64,000 bases of DNA from Planctomycetota bacterium. Lineage in GTDB: Bacteria > Planctomycetota > UBA1135 > UBA2386. Position 1 is the stretch's first letter, and every line of letters begins with the position of its first letter. Made by a program: the position numbers and the translations under genes. Positions 35,660 to 43,836 of the stretch are shown here, piece after piece. The stretch is from contig JACKHZ010000011.1 of the NCBI GenBank assembly GCA_020638735.1, forward strand, positions 310,001 through 374,000. Reading direction: 5' to 3'. Under the pieces are notes generated by a model, which saw only the letters and a list, made by a program, of their open reading frames with translations, searched no databases and was not told where the DNA came from.

Positions 35660-36784
35660 ATGGACGACATCTCGCGTGAGTTGCCGCCGGATGACACCGG
35701 CGCAGCTCCGGTCAGCGAACGCCAGAAGGGTCCCGAGGAGCTCGCGCGGTTCGAGCGCGGTCGCATCGACGAAGACCTCGTCGTCGACGACCGCTTCGGC
35801 GGGGCGCTCGGTCGCTCGTTCGTCGACACCGATCGGCTGGGCAACGGAGATCCGCTCGCGGATCGTGAGGTTCGGCTAGTGGCGGTGTCCGATGACCCGG
35901 ACGCGCCGGGGGACCTGCCTTCGGACGAGGCGCCGCACGAAGCGGCTCTGAACGGTGCGTCGGAGGTCGATCGCGCGGAGACGCCGGCCGAAGAGCCGGA
36001 GCCAGCCGAGTCGGTGCCCGCTGAGACAGCGGCAGCCGACGAGGTGCCGGCCGACCCGTCGCGCGTCGACGAGAACGAGCTGCAAGGGGAACCGACGCAC
36101 GAGGAACCGACGCACGAAGAGCTGGCGCACGAGCCGGACGGAGCCGAGGACGACATCGACAGCGACGAAGCGCTGGCCGCTGTCGCCGCCGAGGCCGAGA
36201 CGGCCGAGATCGACGACGTGCTCGGCGACGAAGAGGGCATGCCGAGCGTGCCCGAGTTGCAAGACCCGGTCGAGGTCGCCCGCGTCGTCAGCGTGCTGAT
36301 GCTGACGTCCCGCGAGGGACTGTCGATCCTCCGACTGGCGCAAGCCTGCAACACCAGCCAGAAGCTGGTCGAGGCGGCGCTCGACCACCTGAAGGCGGAG
36401 TTCGCCGCGCTCGGGCTGCCGATCGAGCTGTCGCGGGTCGGCGACACGGTGCGCTGGGTCTCCGGCGCCGAAGCGTTCGTCTATCTGCAGCGCCTGCGCG
36501 GCGTGAAGAAGATGGAGAAGCTGTCGCCGGCGGCGCTCGAGACGCTCGCCGTCGTCGCCTACCGGCAGCCGGTCATGCGCAGCGAGATCGAGGCGATCCG
36601 CGGCGTGAAGGCCGGTCCGATGCTGCGCACGCTGCTGCAACACAAGCTGATCCGCGTCGCCGGCCGCGCCGACGTGCCCGGTCGGCCGTTGCAGTACGGC
36701 ACCACCCAGCACTTCCTCGAGCGCTTCGGCATCGGCTCCCTGCAGGAGCTGCCTTCCGTCAAGGAGTGGAAGAACCTGGGCTGA
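35660..36784 (+). CDS. scpB: Segregation and condensation protein ScpB with long acidic N-terminus
   Basis: ScpB, the winged-helix partner of ScpA and SMC in chromosome condensation. Residues about 203-365 carry the family: V-S-V-L-M-L-T-S-R-E-G-L-S-I, K-K-M-E-K-L-S-P-A-A-L-E-T-L-A-V-V-A-Y-R-Q-P and G-R-A-D-V-P-G-R-P-L-Q-Y-G-T-T. The first ~200 residues are a Glu/Asp/Pro/Ala-rich, probably disordered extension containing a short P-T-H-E-E repeat. Usual ScpB is about 190 aa. ATG35660 has an AAGGAG site at good spacing. It is the last gene of the operon; scpA is not adjacent. Confidence 0.92.
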   Translation: MDDISRELPPDDTGAAPVSERQKGPEELARFERGRIDEDLVVDDRFGGALGRSFVDTDRLGNGDPLADREVRLVAVSDDPDAPGDLPSDEAPHEAALNGASEVDRAETPAEEPEPAESVPAETAAADEVPADPSRVDENELQGEPTHEEPTHEELAHEPDGAEDDIDSDEALAAVAAEAETAEIDDVLGDEEGMPSVPELQDPVEVARVVSVLMLTSREGLSILRLAQACNTSQKLVEAALDHLKAEFAALGLPIELSRVGDTVRWVSGAEAFVYLQRLRGVKKMEKLSPAALETLAVVAYRQPVMRSEIEAIRGVKAGPMLRTLLQHKLIRVAGRADVPGRPLQYGTTQHFLERFGIGSLQELPSVKEWKNLG

Positions 36785-36790
36785 GTCGGG

Positions 36791-36819
36791 TTGCGCGGCG
36801 TCGATGCTTCCCGTAGTGT
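36791..36819 (+). promoter_or_regulatory. Promoter of tRNA-Glu
   Basis: TTGCGC (36791-36796), 17-nt spacer, TAGTGT (36814-36819), 17 nt before the first base of the tRNA. Spacing and position are what a sigma70-type tRNA promoter should have. Confidence 0.6.
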
Positions 36820-36836
36820 CCCTGCCCGATTCGTCG

Positions 36837-36914
36837 GTCCCGTTCGTCTAGGCCGGCCTAGGACTCCAGATTTTCATTCTGGCAACAGGGGTTCGAATCC
36901 CCTACGGGATACCA
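36837..36914 (+). tRNA. tRNA-Glu (anticodon TTC)
   Basis: Cloverleaf readable by eye. Acceptor GTCCCGT (36837-36843) pairs with ACGGGAT (36904-36910), first pair G-U. The discriminator is A36911 and CCA is encoded at 36912-36914. The anticodon stem CCAGA/TCTGG encloses loop TTTTCAT, giving anticodon TTC. The T-arm is CAGGG-GTTCGAA-TCCCCT type. It reads GAA/GAG glutamate codons. An intrinsic terminator follows. Confidence 0.95.
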
Positions 36915-36920
36915 CCTTGG

Positions 36921-36954
36921 GGCCCCGTCGCGCAGCCGCGCGGCGGGGCCTTTT
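36921..36954 (+). terminator. Rho-independent terminator after tRNA-Glu
   Basis: A 13-bp stem, 36921-36933 with 36938-36950 (one G-U pair, loop AGCC), followed directly by TTTT (36951-36954). It starts 6 nt after the encoded CCA. Confidence 0.88.
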
Positions 36955-36984
36955 CCTTGGCGCCCCTCGCGGTCGCGCCGGAGG

Positions 36985-37013
36985 TTGCGCAGAGACATCC
37001 AGCGCAGTTTCAT
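36985..37013 (+). promoter_or_regulatory. Possible promoter of the acyl-AMP ligase gene
   Basis: TTGCGC (36985-36990), 17-nt spacer, TTTCAT (37008-37013). It lies between the tRNA terminator and ATG37028, where transcription must restart. The leader would be only about 8 nt. Confidence 0.4.
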
Positions 37014-37027
37014 CGAGGCGCGGGGAC

Positions 37028-38551
37028 ATGCAGGCGCAGGGCAACGTGGTCGAACTGGTGCAGCAGGCCGAGCAGCGCTTCGGCGACGCGCCGTTCGTGC
37101 AGGTCGGCGAGGAGCTGCTGACCTTCGCCGGCTATGCGCGCCGCGTGTGGCGCGCGGCGTCCAGGTTGCGCGCGCGGGGTCTGCAACCCGGCGAACGCGT
37201 GGCGCTGCTGTTGCCGCGCTCGCTCGAGGAGGCGGTGCTGCTGACCGCCGTGCCGGCCGCGGGCGGCGTGGTGGTGCCGGTGCACCAGAAGCTCAAGGAC
37301 GATCAGGTGCGGCACGTGCTCGAAGACGCCGCGCCGCGTCTCGTCGTGACGGACCGCCTGCGCACGCTGGCGCTGCGCGACCCGGAGCGGGTCTTGGCGG
37401 GGCACGACGTCCAGCGCGACCCGATGGACTCCGCCGGCGATCCCGACGCCCGCCCGGAGCCGGGCATCACCGGACGGCAGGCGGCGATCCTGCTCTACAC
37501 GAGCGGCAGCACCGGGCGCGCCAAGGGCATCGTGCAGACGCACGGCAACCTCGCGCTAGGCGCAGCGATCGTCGCCCGCTACCTCGACCTCGGGCCGTCG
37601 GACCACGTGCTGGCGCTGTTGCCGTTCAGCTTCGACTACGGGCTCAATCAGCTGCTGTCGGCGCTGCACACGGGCGCGCGGCTGACCGCCGCCGATCACC
37701 TCGGCGCCGGAGAACTGGCGGCGCTGCTGCGTCGGCATCGACCGACCGGACTGGCCGGGGTGCCCTCGCTGTGGCACGAGGTGGCGGCCGGGCTCACGTC
37801 GGGCACGCTGTCGGCCGACGACGGGCGGTCGCTGCGCTACCTGACCAACAGCGGCGGCGCACTGCGCACCGCCGACTCCGCGGTGCTGCGGCGCGAATGG
37901 CCGGCGGCGCAGGTGTTCGCGATGTACGGCCTGACCGAGGCGTTCCGCAGCGCGTTCCTGCCGCCGGACGAGTTCGACGCGCACCCCGACTCGTTCGGCT
38001 ACGCGATCGACGGCGTCGAGCTGCTGCTGGTCGACGACGAAGGGCGCGTGCTCGAAGGACCGGCCAGCGGGGAGCTGGTGCACTGCGGCGCGCTGGTCGC
38101 CGACGGCTACTGGCAACGACCGGAGGAGACCGCAGGGCGCTTCCGTCCCGACCCGCGCGGCGGCGCCGCCGCCGCCGTCTGGAGCGGCGACCGCGTGCGG
38201 CGCGACGACGCGGGGCGGCATTACTTCGTGGCGCGCATCGATCGCCTGCTGAAGGTGCACGGCCACCGCATCTCGCCGGACGAGGTCGCGCAGGCGGTCG
38301 CGGGCATGCCCGGCGTCGGCGAGGTGTTCGTGTTCGGCGTCGAGGGCGGCGCCGACGGCCACCGCATCGTGCTGTGTGTCGGCGGCGACCCGGGCGACGC
38401 GACGTTGCCGGCGGCGATCCGGCGGCGGTGCCGTTCGCGCCTGCCGTCGTACATGATGCCGCACGCGGTGCACGTGCTCGCGACGCTGCCGCACAACCAG
38501 AACGGCAAGGTCGACGAGGCGGCGCTGCGCCTGCGCCTGGACGTGAACTGA
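37028..38551 (+). CDS. AMP-forming acyl-CoA ligase, possibly exosortase-associated
   Basis: Adenylate-forming enzyme of 507 aa that would activate a carboxylic acid as acyl-AMP and then acyl-CoA or a carrier thioester. The P-loop-like motif Y-T-S-G-S-T-G-R-A-K-G is at 157-167, Y-G-L-T-E-A near 305, the G-D hinge region (S-G-D-R-V-R-R-D-D) near 390, and catalytic Lys in N-Q-N-G-K-V near the C-terminus. It resembles the AMP ligases found beside exosortase systems (TIGR03098-like), which fits the PEP-CTERM protein encoded at 45.5-45.9 kb, but no exosortase or carrier protein is adjacent. The natural substrate is unknown. A Nudix gene follows after 1 nt. Confidence 0.85.
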   Translation: MQAQGNVVELVQQAEQRFGDAPFVQVGEELLTFAGYARRVWRAASRLRARGLQPGERVALLLPRSLEEAVLLTAVPAAGGVVVPVHQKLKDDQVRHVLEDAAPRLVVTDRLRTLALRDPERVLAGHDVQRDPMDSAGDPDARPEPGITGRQAAILLYTSGSTGRAKGIVQTHGNLALGAAIVARYLDLGPSDHVLALLPFSFDYGLNQLLSALHTGARLTAADHLGAGELAALLRRHRPTGLAGVPSLWHEVAAGLTSGTLSADDGRSLRYLTNSGGALRTADSAVLRREWPAAQVFAMYGLTEAFRSAFLPPDEFDAHPDSFGYAIDGVELLLVDDEGRVLEGPASGELVHCGALVADGYWQRPEETAGRFRPDPRGGAAAAVWSGDRVRRDDAGRHYFVARIDRLLKVHGHRISPDEVAQAVAGMPGVGEVFVFGVEGGADGHRIVLCVGGDPGDATLPAAIRRRCRSRLPSYMMPHAVHVLATLPHNQNGKVDEAALRLRLDVN

Positions 38552-38552
38552 C

Positions 38553-39113
38553 ATGCACCGCCGCACCTTGTTGCAGCTGCTCGAGCGCTACGGCGACGTC
38601 TGGCCCGGCGAACGCGAACAGGTGCAGCGCTTCGTCGCCTTCGTCGACGGGCACGCGGACTGCCTGCTGCGCACGTGCACCCCGGGTCACATCACGTCGT
38701 CGGCGTGGATCCTCGCGCCGGACTCCGACGCGGCGCTGCTGACGCATCACAAGAAGCTCGCCCGCTGGTTGCAGCTCGGTGGGCACGTGGACGGTGACCC
38801 GGACGTCGCCGCATCGGCGCTGCGGGAGGCGCGTGAGGAGTCGGGAATGGCGCGCTTCGAGGTGCTGCGCTGGGCGGGCGCCGAGCTGGTGCCGCTGGAC
38901 CTCGACGTGCACCCGATCCCGGCGCGCGGCGCCGAGCCGGAACACCTGCACTGGGACGTGCGGTTCCTGTTGCGGGCCGCGCCCGGTCAGGAGCTGGCCA
39001 TCTCCGACGAGTCGCACGACCTGGGCTGGTTCGCGCCATCGCAGCTGCAGGCGGTCACCGACGAGGAGAGCGTGCTGCGGCTGATGCGCAAGGCGGCGCA
39101 GGTGCTGGGCTGA
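38553..39113 (+). CDS. Nudix hydrolase
   Basis: Nudix-family pyrophosphatase of 186 aa, cleaving a nucleoside diphosphate linked to another group. The Nudix box is present as G-G-H-V-D-G-D-P ... R-E-A-R-E-E-S-G-M (77-99); the catalytic R-E-x-x-E-E is intact, while the upstream Glu of the consensus is replaced by Pro. W-D-V-R-F-L-L and L-G-W-F-A-P are typical of Nudix proteins with an H-x-D-x-R-F variant. It follows the ligase with a 1-nt gap, so it is translationally linked. A possible role is clearing adenylate by-products, but substrate cannot be read from sequence. Confidence 0.85.
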   Translation: MHRRTLLQLLERYGDVWPGEREQVQRFVAFVDGHADCLLRTCTPGHITSSAWILAPDSDAALLTHHKKLARWLQLGGHVDGDPDVAASALREAREESGMARFEVLRWAGAELVPLDLDVHPIPARGAEPEHLHWDVRFLLRAAPGQELAISDESHDLGWFAPSQLQAVTDEESVLRLMRKAAQVLG

Positions 39114-39167
39114 TTGCCGGGCGGGTTTCCGTCACGTTCACCGGCCCGTTCGGGCGACAATCCGATC

Positions 39168-40283
39168 ATGGCCTCCACGTCCGCTCCTGCAGCAGCCGAT
39201 GTCCGGCCGTGGCGTCCGCTGCGGTTGCGTCGCCGCGGGCTGCTGGTGCTGGTCGTCGGGTTGGCGCTGTGGCTCGCCGGGCGCGGCGTCGGATGGTTCG
39301 GCCGCGCCGAGCCGGAGCCCGGAGCGGACGCGAAGGCGTCGGTTGCGTCGGGCGCGGCGTCGCAGGCCGACCAGTCACAGCCATCCGGGGAGGCCCCGGC
39401 CGCGACGGACCCTTCGCCGGTCTCCGCAGTCGAACGGCACGCTGCCCCGGCTGCCCCGGCTGCCCCGGCAGGGGAGAGCCAGGAAGCAACGCCGACGGCG
39501 GAGCTGGCGGCGGCTTCCGTGCCTCCGCCGGCGGCAACCGCAGAGACCCGTGCGATCGCCGCGCCGCCGCCGCCCGGGGCGGCCGCGGAGGAAGCGCCGC
39601 CGCTCCCGTTCGTCGACGCGGACCGCTTCCACAGCCTGTGCTCGATCGTCGAACTGCACCTCGGCCATGGCGCGCTCGACGAGGCCGCCGCGTCGCTCGC
39701 CAACCTGCTGGCGATGCACCTCGACGACACCCAGCGCGCCGCCATCGACGGGTACCGGCGTCGGCTCGGAGAGGCGGTGGTCGAAGTGGGCGGGGCGCTG
39801 CACCAGCGCCTGCAGAGCGGCGAAGTGCTCGCCGCCCGGGAGCTCGCCGAGCGCTGGTTCGCGGCGCAGGGCGACGCCACGGAGCTGCCGCCGCCGCTGC
39901 GCGACGCGTTGGCCGCGGACCTCGACTGGCGGCGGCCGTTGGTGCGCAACGCCGACGTCGCGCCGCAGGCGACCGCGCTGGCGCGCCGACGGCGGGTGCG
40001 GCTGGACTGGCACGGCGAGCTGGTGTCCGGCAGCGTCGCCCAGGCGCGCGCCGAGCAGGTGACGGTGCGGGTCGAGACGGCGCGTGGCCAGAGCTATCCC
40101 ACGGTGCCGGCCGTGGCGATCGAGCCGGTCGATGCCGACGCCGACGAAGCGGTGGAGATGGCCTTGGTCGCCCACGCCGCCGGGGAGCCGCTGCTCGCGC
40201 GCCTGTGGTGGGCGTGCGCGGTGCTGCGCGGCGTCGACGTCGCGGCGCCGCGCGCGGCGCGCCTGCGCAGCCTGCTACGGTGA
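39168..40283 (+). CDS. Single-span membrane protein, unknown function
   Basis: Unrecognised 371-aa protein with one membrane helix (about 23-38, G-L-L-V-L-V-V-G-L-A-L-W-L-A-G). A long Ala/Pro/Glu-rich linker (about 50-150) containing three consecutive A-P repeats is followed by a helical domain rich in D-E-A-A-A-S-L-A-N-L-L-type repeats (about 165-250), then a small beta region with L-V-S-G-S-V-A-Q-A. The helical part may be a degenerate TPR. ATG39168 gives the membrane segment at a normal position, and a GACAAT -10-like hexamer is 6 nt upstream. Overlaps the convergent antiporter gene by 9 nt. Confidence 0.7.
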   Translation: MASTSAPAAADVRPWRPLRLRRRGLLVLVVGLALWLAGRGVGWFGRAEPEPGADAKASVASGAASQADQSQPSGEAPAATDPSPVSAVERHAAPAAPAAPAGESQEATPTAELAAASVPPPAATAETRAIAAPPPPGAAAEEAPPLPFVDADRFHSLCSIVELHLGHGALDEAAASLANLLAMHLDDTQRAAIDGYRRRLGEAVVEVGGALHQRLQSGEVLAARELAERWFAAQGDATELPPPLRDALAADLDWRRPLVRNADVAPQATALARRRRVRLDWHGELVSGSVAQARAEQVTVRVETARGQSYPTVPAVAIEPVDADADEAVEMALVAHAAGEPLLARLWWACAVLRGVDVAAPRAARLRSLLR

Positions 40284-42350
40284 CGCCCGCGACGGGTCGC
40301 GGCCCGCCTGCAGCAGCACCAGCGCCATCACCGCGACGCCGCCGAGCATCGCCAGCGGCCAGCTGGCGGGGCCGAACGTCAGCACCGTCAGGTAGCCGCC
40401 CGCCGCGCAACCCATCGCCAGCAGCGCGTACGGCAGCTGCGTGCCGACGTGGCCGAGCAGGTCGCACTGCGCGCCGAGCGAGCTGAGCACGGTGGTGTCG
40501 CTGATCGGCGAGCAGTGGTCGCCGAAGATCGCCCCCTCGAGCACCGCGCCGATCGACACCAGCATCAGCGCCGGGCCGCCGGTCGCCGGGTCGCCGCCGA
40601 ACGCCGCGTCGGTGCCCAGCTGGTGGGCGAGGACGACGACGTTGGGCAGCAGGATGGCCATCGTGCCGAAGCTCGTGCCGGTCGCGAACGACATGCCGCC
40701 GGCGACCGCGAACAGCACCAGCGGCAGCGCCGCGGCGGTCATCGCGTCGCGCACCGCGGCGGTCAGGAAGAAGCTGGTGCCGAGGTCGTGGCAGACGTGG
40801 CCGAGGCTCCACGCGAGGAACAGGATGCCGAACGCGACGCCGAGCGCCCTGGTCGCCCGCAGCGACGTCAGCAGCGCCTGACGCACGGTCAGCAGGCGCT
40901 GCGCGAACGTCAACAGCAGCGCGCACGCCCACGCGGCCGCCGACGACCAGAACAGGGCCTTGTCGCTCTGCGCGTTGGCCAGCACCGCGCGCAGCCAATC
41001 GCCGGCGCCGCTGGGACGGGCGTCGGGCGGCAGCGTGTCGAGCGCGGCGACGCCTTGCCACAGCATCAGCGCGACGGTGCCGCCGACCAGCACCAAGAGC
41101 GGCAGCAGCGCGTTGCGCGCCCGCCGCGGCGTGTCGGCGTCCGGCGTCACGGCACGTTCGTCGACCGCGGCCATCGGCGTCGTGCCGGGCGCGAGCGGCT
41201 GGCCCTGCAGGCGCGCGCGCCGCTCGGCGGCGAGCATCGGGCCGAAGTCGCGGCGCAGGAAGATCACCAGCGCGACCAGGCACAGCGCGAACACCGAGTA
41301 GAAGCGGAACGGCAGCGAGGCCAGGAACACCTCGAAGGCGTCGTTCTCGACGTAGGGGCGCCCGTCGGCGCGCGTGACCAGGGTCAGCGGTCCGCGGTAC
41401 TGCGACATCTCGTAGACCACCCAGGTGGAGAACACCGACAGGCCGGCGATCGGCGCCGCCGTGGAGTCGACGATGTAGGCGAGCTTCTCGCGCGCGACGC
41501 GGGCGCGGTCGCACAGCGGCCGCATCGTCGAGCCGATCAGCAGACAGTTGGTGTAGTCGTCGAAGAACACGCACAGCCCGGCGAAGAAACTGGCGCCCTG
41601 CGCCGAGGTCGGGCCGCGCACCACGCGCTGCAGCCGTTGCACCAGCCCGTGCACGCCGCCGTTGTGGCTGATGACCCCGATGGTCATGAACAGGAACACG
41701 ACGAAGGCGGTGATGCGCAGGTAGAAGTCCTCGCCGATCGAGCGCTGCCAGAACGCCGAGACGAAGAAGTGGCGCGCGCCGTCGAGAGTCGCGTCGATGG
41801 CGCCGACCGCCGCGCCCGGCTGGTGCGTCGCCGCCCAGGCGATCGCGCCGGCGAGGCCGCCGCACAGGAGGCCGAGCAGTACCCGTCCGGTCAGCACGGC
41901 CAGCACGATCGCGATCACCGCCGGCAGCAGCCCGCTGCGGCCGGGCAGCGCGCGCACGAACACCGCTGGCGGGCGGTCGACCTGCTGCAGCTCGGCCTGC
42001 ACGCCGACGTCGCCGACGCGCACCGTCAGCAGCGCCCAGGGGCGTTCACCAGCCGGCGCGGTGGTGCGGTCGGGGTGCTGCAGTCGTGCCAGCTCGTCGG
42101 CGATGCCGGCGTAATCCGCGCTGAGTTGCGCGGCAGCGGCGGCGTCCTCGATCGGCGGGCTCTGCAGCACGTCGACCGACAGCCGCGGCGTCGGGTCTTC
42201 GCCGCGCAGCGGCGATGCCTCGCCGAGCAGCCACTCGCGCACGAGCAGCCGGGCCAGGTACGGTTTGCCGCGCAGGGGGTCGGGGGACGGCAGCAGCGCG
42301 AACAGCCCGACGAAGGCGAGGGCGACCAGGAGACGGGTGCGGGCGCGCAT
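40275..42350 (-). CDS. NhaC-family Na+/H+ antiporter with extra N-terminal domain
   Basis: A polytopic inner-membrane transporter of 691 aa. The NhaC family is recognised from the F-F-D-D-Y-T-N-C-L-L-I-G-S and S-T-A-A-P-I-A-G-L-S-V-F-S-T-W segments and the D-H-C-S-P-I-S-D-T-T-V motif near the C-terminus. It would exchange Na+ for H+, or a related organic-ion exchange. About 145 residues precede the transporter core: one hydrophobic segment (8-20), then a soluble region with V-R-V-G-D-V-G-V-Q-A-E-L, probably extracytoplasmic. Such an addition is not part of ordinary NhaC (about 470 aa). Start at 42350 places the hydrophobic segment at the N-terminus. Confidence 0.85.
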   Translation of the reverse strand: MRARTRLLVALAFVGLFALLPSPDPLRGKPYLARLLVREWLLGEASPLRGEDPTPRLSVDVLQSPPIEDAAAAAQLSADYAGIADELARLQHPDRTTAPAGERPWALLTVRVGDVGVQAELQQVDRPPAVFVRALPGRSGLLPAVIAIVLAVLTGRVLLGLLCGGLAGAIAWAATHQPGAAVGAIDATLDGARHFFVSAFWQRSIGEDFYLRITAFVVFLFMTIGVISHNGGVHGLVQRLQRVVRGPTSAQGASFFAGLCVFFDDYTNCLLIGSTMRPLCDRARVAREKLAYIVDSTAAPIAGLSVFSTWVVYEMSQYRGPLTLVTRADGRPYVENDAFEVFLASLPFRFYSVFALCLVALVIFLRRDFGPMLAAERRARLQGQPLAPGTTPMAAVDERAVTPDADTPRRARNALLPLLVLVGGTVALMLWQGVAALDTLPPDARPSGAGDWLRAVLANAQSDKALFWSSAAAWACALLLTFAQRLLTVRQALLTSLRATRALGVAFGILFLAWSLGHVCHDLGTSFFLTAAVRDAMTAAALPLVLFAVAGGMSFATGTSFGTMAILLPNVVVLAHQLGTDAAFGGDPATGGPALMLVSIGAVLEGAIFGDHCSPISDTTVLSSLGAQCDLLGHVGTQLPYALLAMGCAAGGYLTVLTFGPASWPLAMLGGVAVMALVLLQAGRDPSRASP

Positions 42351-42405
42351 GAGGGGCGGTGATTTGTGCGGCGCCCGGCGGCGCATGGGATAGCGTTCGC
42401 GCCCC

Positions 42406-43794
42406 ATGGAGTCCGGTCAACTGCAACGTCGCCTCGGACTGACCTCGGCGGTGTCGATCACCGTCGGCGCGGTCATCGGCTCGGGCATCTTCCTGAAGCC
42501 GCTGAAGGTCGCGCAGGCGCTGCCGTCGGAATGGGCGATCTACGCGATGTGGGTCGGGCTCGGGCTCGTCTGCCTGTTCGGCGCCTTCGCCTACGCCGAG
42601 CTCGGGGCCATGCTGCCCGAGGCGGGCGGCCAGTACGCGTTCTTGCGCGAGGGCTGGGGGCGCTTCGTCGGCTTCCTCTACGGCTGGACGTTCTTCTGGG
42701 TCATCAACGCCGGCACCGTCGCCGCCCTGGCGCTCGGCTTCGCCGACAACCTGCTGCCGCTGTTCCTCGACCCCGAACGGGTGGCCGCCGAGAAGGCCGA
42801 CCCCGGGCTGTCGCTGGGCATCGCCGTGGCGATGATCCTGGTGCTGGCGCTGGTCAACCACTTCGGCGTCGTCCTGGGGGCGCTGGTGCAGAACCTCTCG
42901 ACCTTCGCCAAGGTCGGCGCGCTCGGCCTGCTGGTGGTCGGCGGCCTGTTCGCTGCGGGTGGCGGGGACGCCGGGACTGGCGCCGCGGCGTCGGTCGAGG
43001 CGGCCGGCGGTGAGTGGACGATGGCCGGCGTGGTCGCCGCCTTCATGGGCATCTTCTGGGCCTACGAGGGCTGGTACCAGATGCCGTTCAACGCCGCCGA
43101 GCTGAAGCGTCCGGAGCGCAACCTGCCGCTCGGACTGATCGGTGGCATGGTGATCCTGATCGTCGTCTACCTGTTCGTCAACTGGACCTACCTGAGCGCG
43201 GTGCCCTACGAGGAGATGCGGGCGATGGGCAGCGACACCGCCGACACCTACGTGGCGACCCTGACCGTCGAACGCATCTTCTCGCCGCGGCTTGCGGGCT
43301 ACCTCACCCTGTTGATCGCGATCTCGATCTTCGGCGCGGCGAATCCCAACATGCTGTCGTCGCCTCGCGCCTTCTACGCGATGGGGCAGGACGGCCTGGT
43401 GCCGCACGCGCTGACCCGGGTCAGCGCGCGTTGGGGCACGCCGACCGTCGCGATCTGGGTGCAGGCGGTCGTCGGCGTGCTGCTGGTCGTGACGCTGCGC
43501 GGCTTCCACGACGTGACGGCGTTCGTCGTGTTCGGCGCGTTCCTGTTCTACGCACTGACCGTTGCGGCGGTCTACGTGCTGCGGCGCCGCCGCCCGGACG
43601 CGCCGCGGCCGTACCGGTGCACCGGCTACCCGTTCACCCCGGCAGTGTTCATCGCCGTCGCGCTGGCCTTCATCGCCGCCGTGCTGCGGGACCCCGACGA
43701 GCGCCGGAACGCCCTGATCGGGCTCGGCATCATCGCCACGGGCGTGCCCTGGTACCTGCTGTGGAACGCGCTGCGTCGCCCTTCCGTCGGCTGA
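42406..43794 (+). CDS. APC-family amino acid permease
   Basis: A 462-aa inner-membrane transporter with about 12 hydrophobic segments. The APC signature G-A-V-I-G-S-G-I-F-L near residue 25 is the unwound first helix that binds the substrate amine. L-P-E-A-G-G-Q-Y-A-F-L-R and A-A-N-P-N-M-L-S-S-P-R-A-F-Y-A-M are typical of the LAT/YfnA branch. It would import or exchange amino acids; specificity is not deducible. It is divergent from the NhaC gene with 55 nt between start codons, so the promoters overlap. TAGCGT lies 9 nt before the ATG. Confidence 0.9.
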   Translation: MESGQLQRRLGLTSAVSITVGAVIGSGIFLKPLKVAQALPSEWAIYAMWVGLGLVCLFGAFAYAELGAMLPEAGGQYAFLREGWGRFVGFLYGWTFFWVINAGTVAALALGFADNLLPLFLDPERVAAEKADPGLSLGIAVAMILVLALVNHFGVVLGALVQNLSTFAKVGALGLLVVGGLFAAGGGDAGTGAAASVEAAGGEWTMAGVVAAFMGIFWAYEGWYQMPFNAAELKRPERNLPLGLIGGMVILIVVYLFVNWTYLSAVPYEEMRAMGSDTADTYVATLTVERIFSPRLAGYLTLLIAISIFGAANPNMLSSPRAFYAMGQDGLVPHALTRVSARWGTPTVAIWVQAVVGVLLVVTLRGFHDVTAFVVFGAFLFYALTVAAVYVLRRRRPDAPRPYRCTGYPFTPAVFIAVALAFIAAVLRDPDERRNALIGLGIIATGVPWYLLWNALRRPSVG

Positions 43795-43836
43795 ACAGTG
43801 CTCCTGCGGCCGTCCCGTGCTAGAGTGCGGGCGCTG

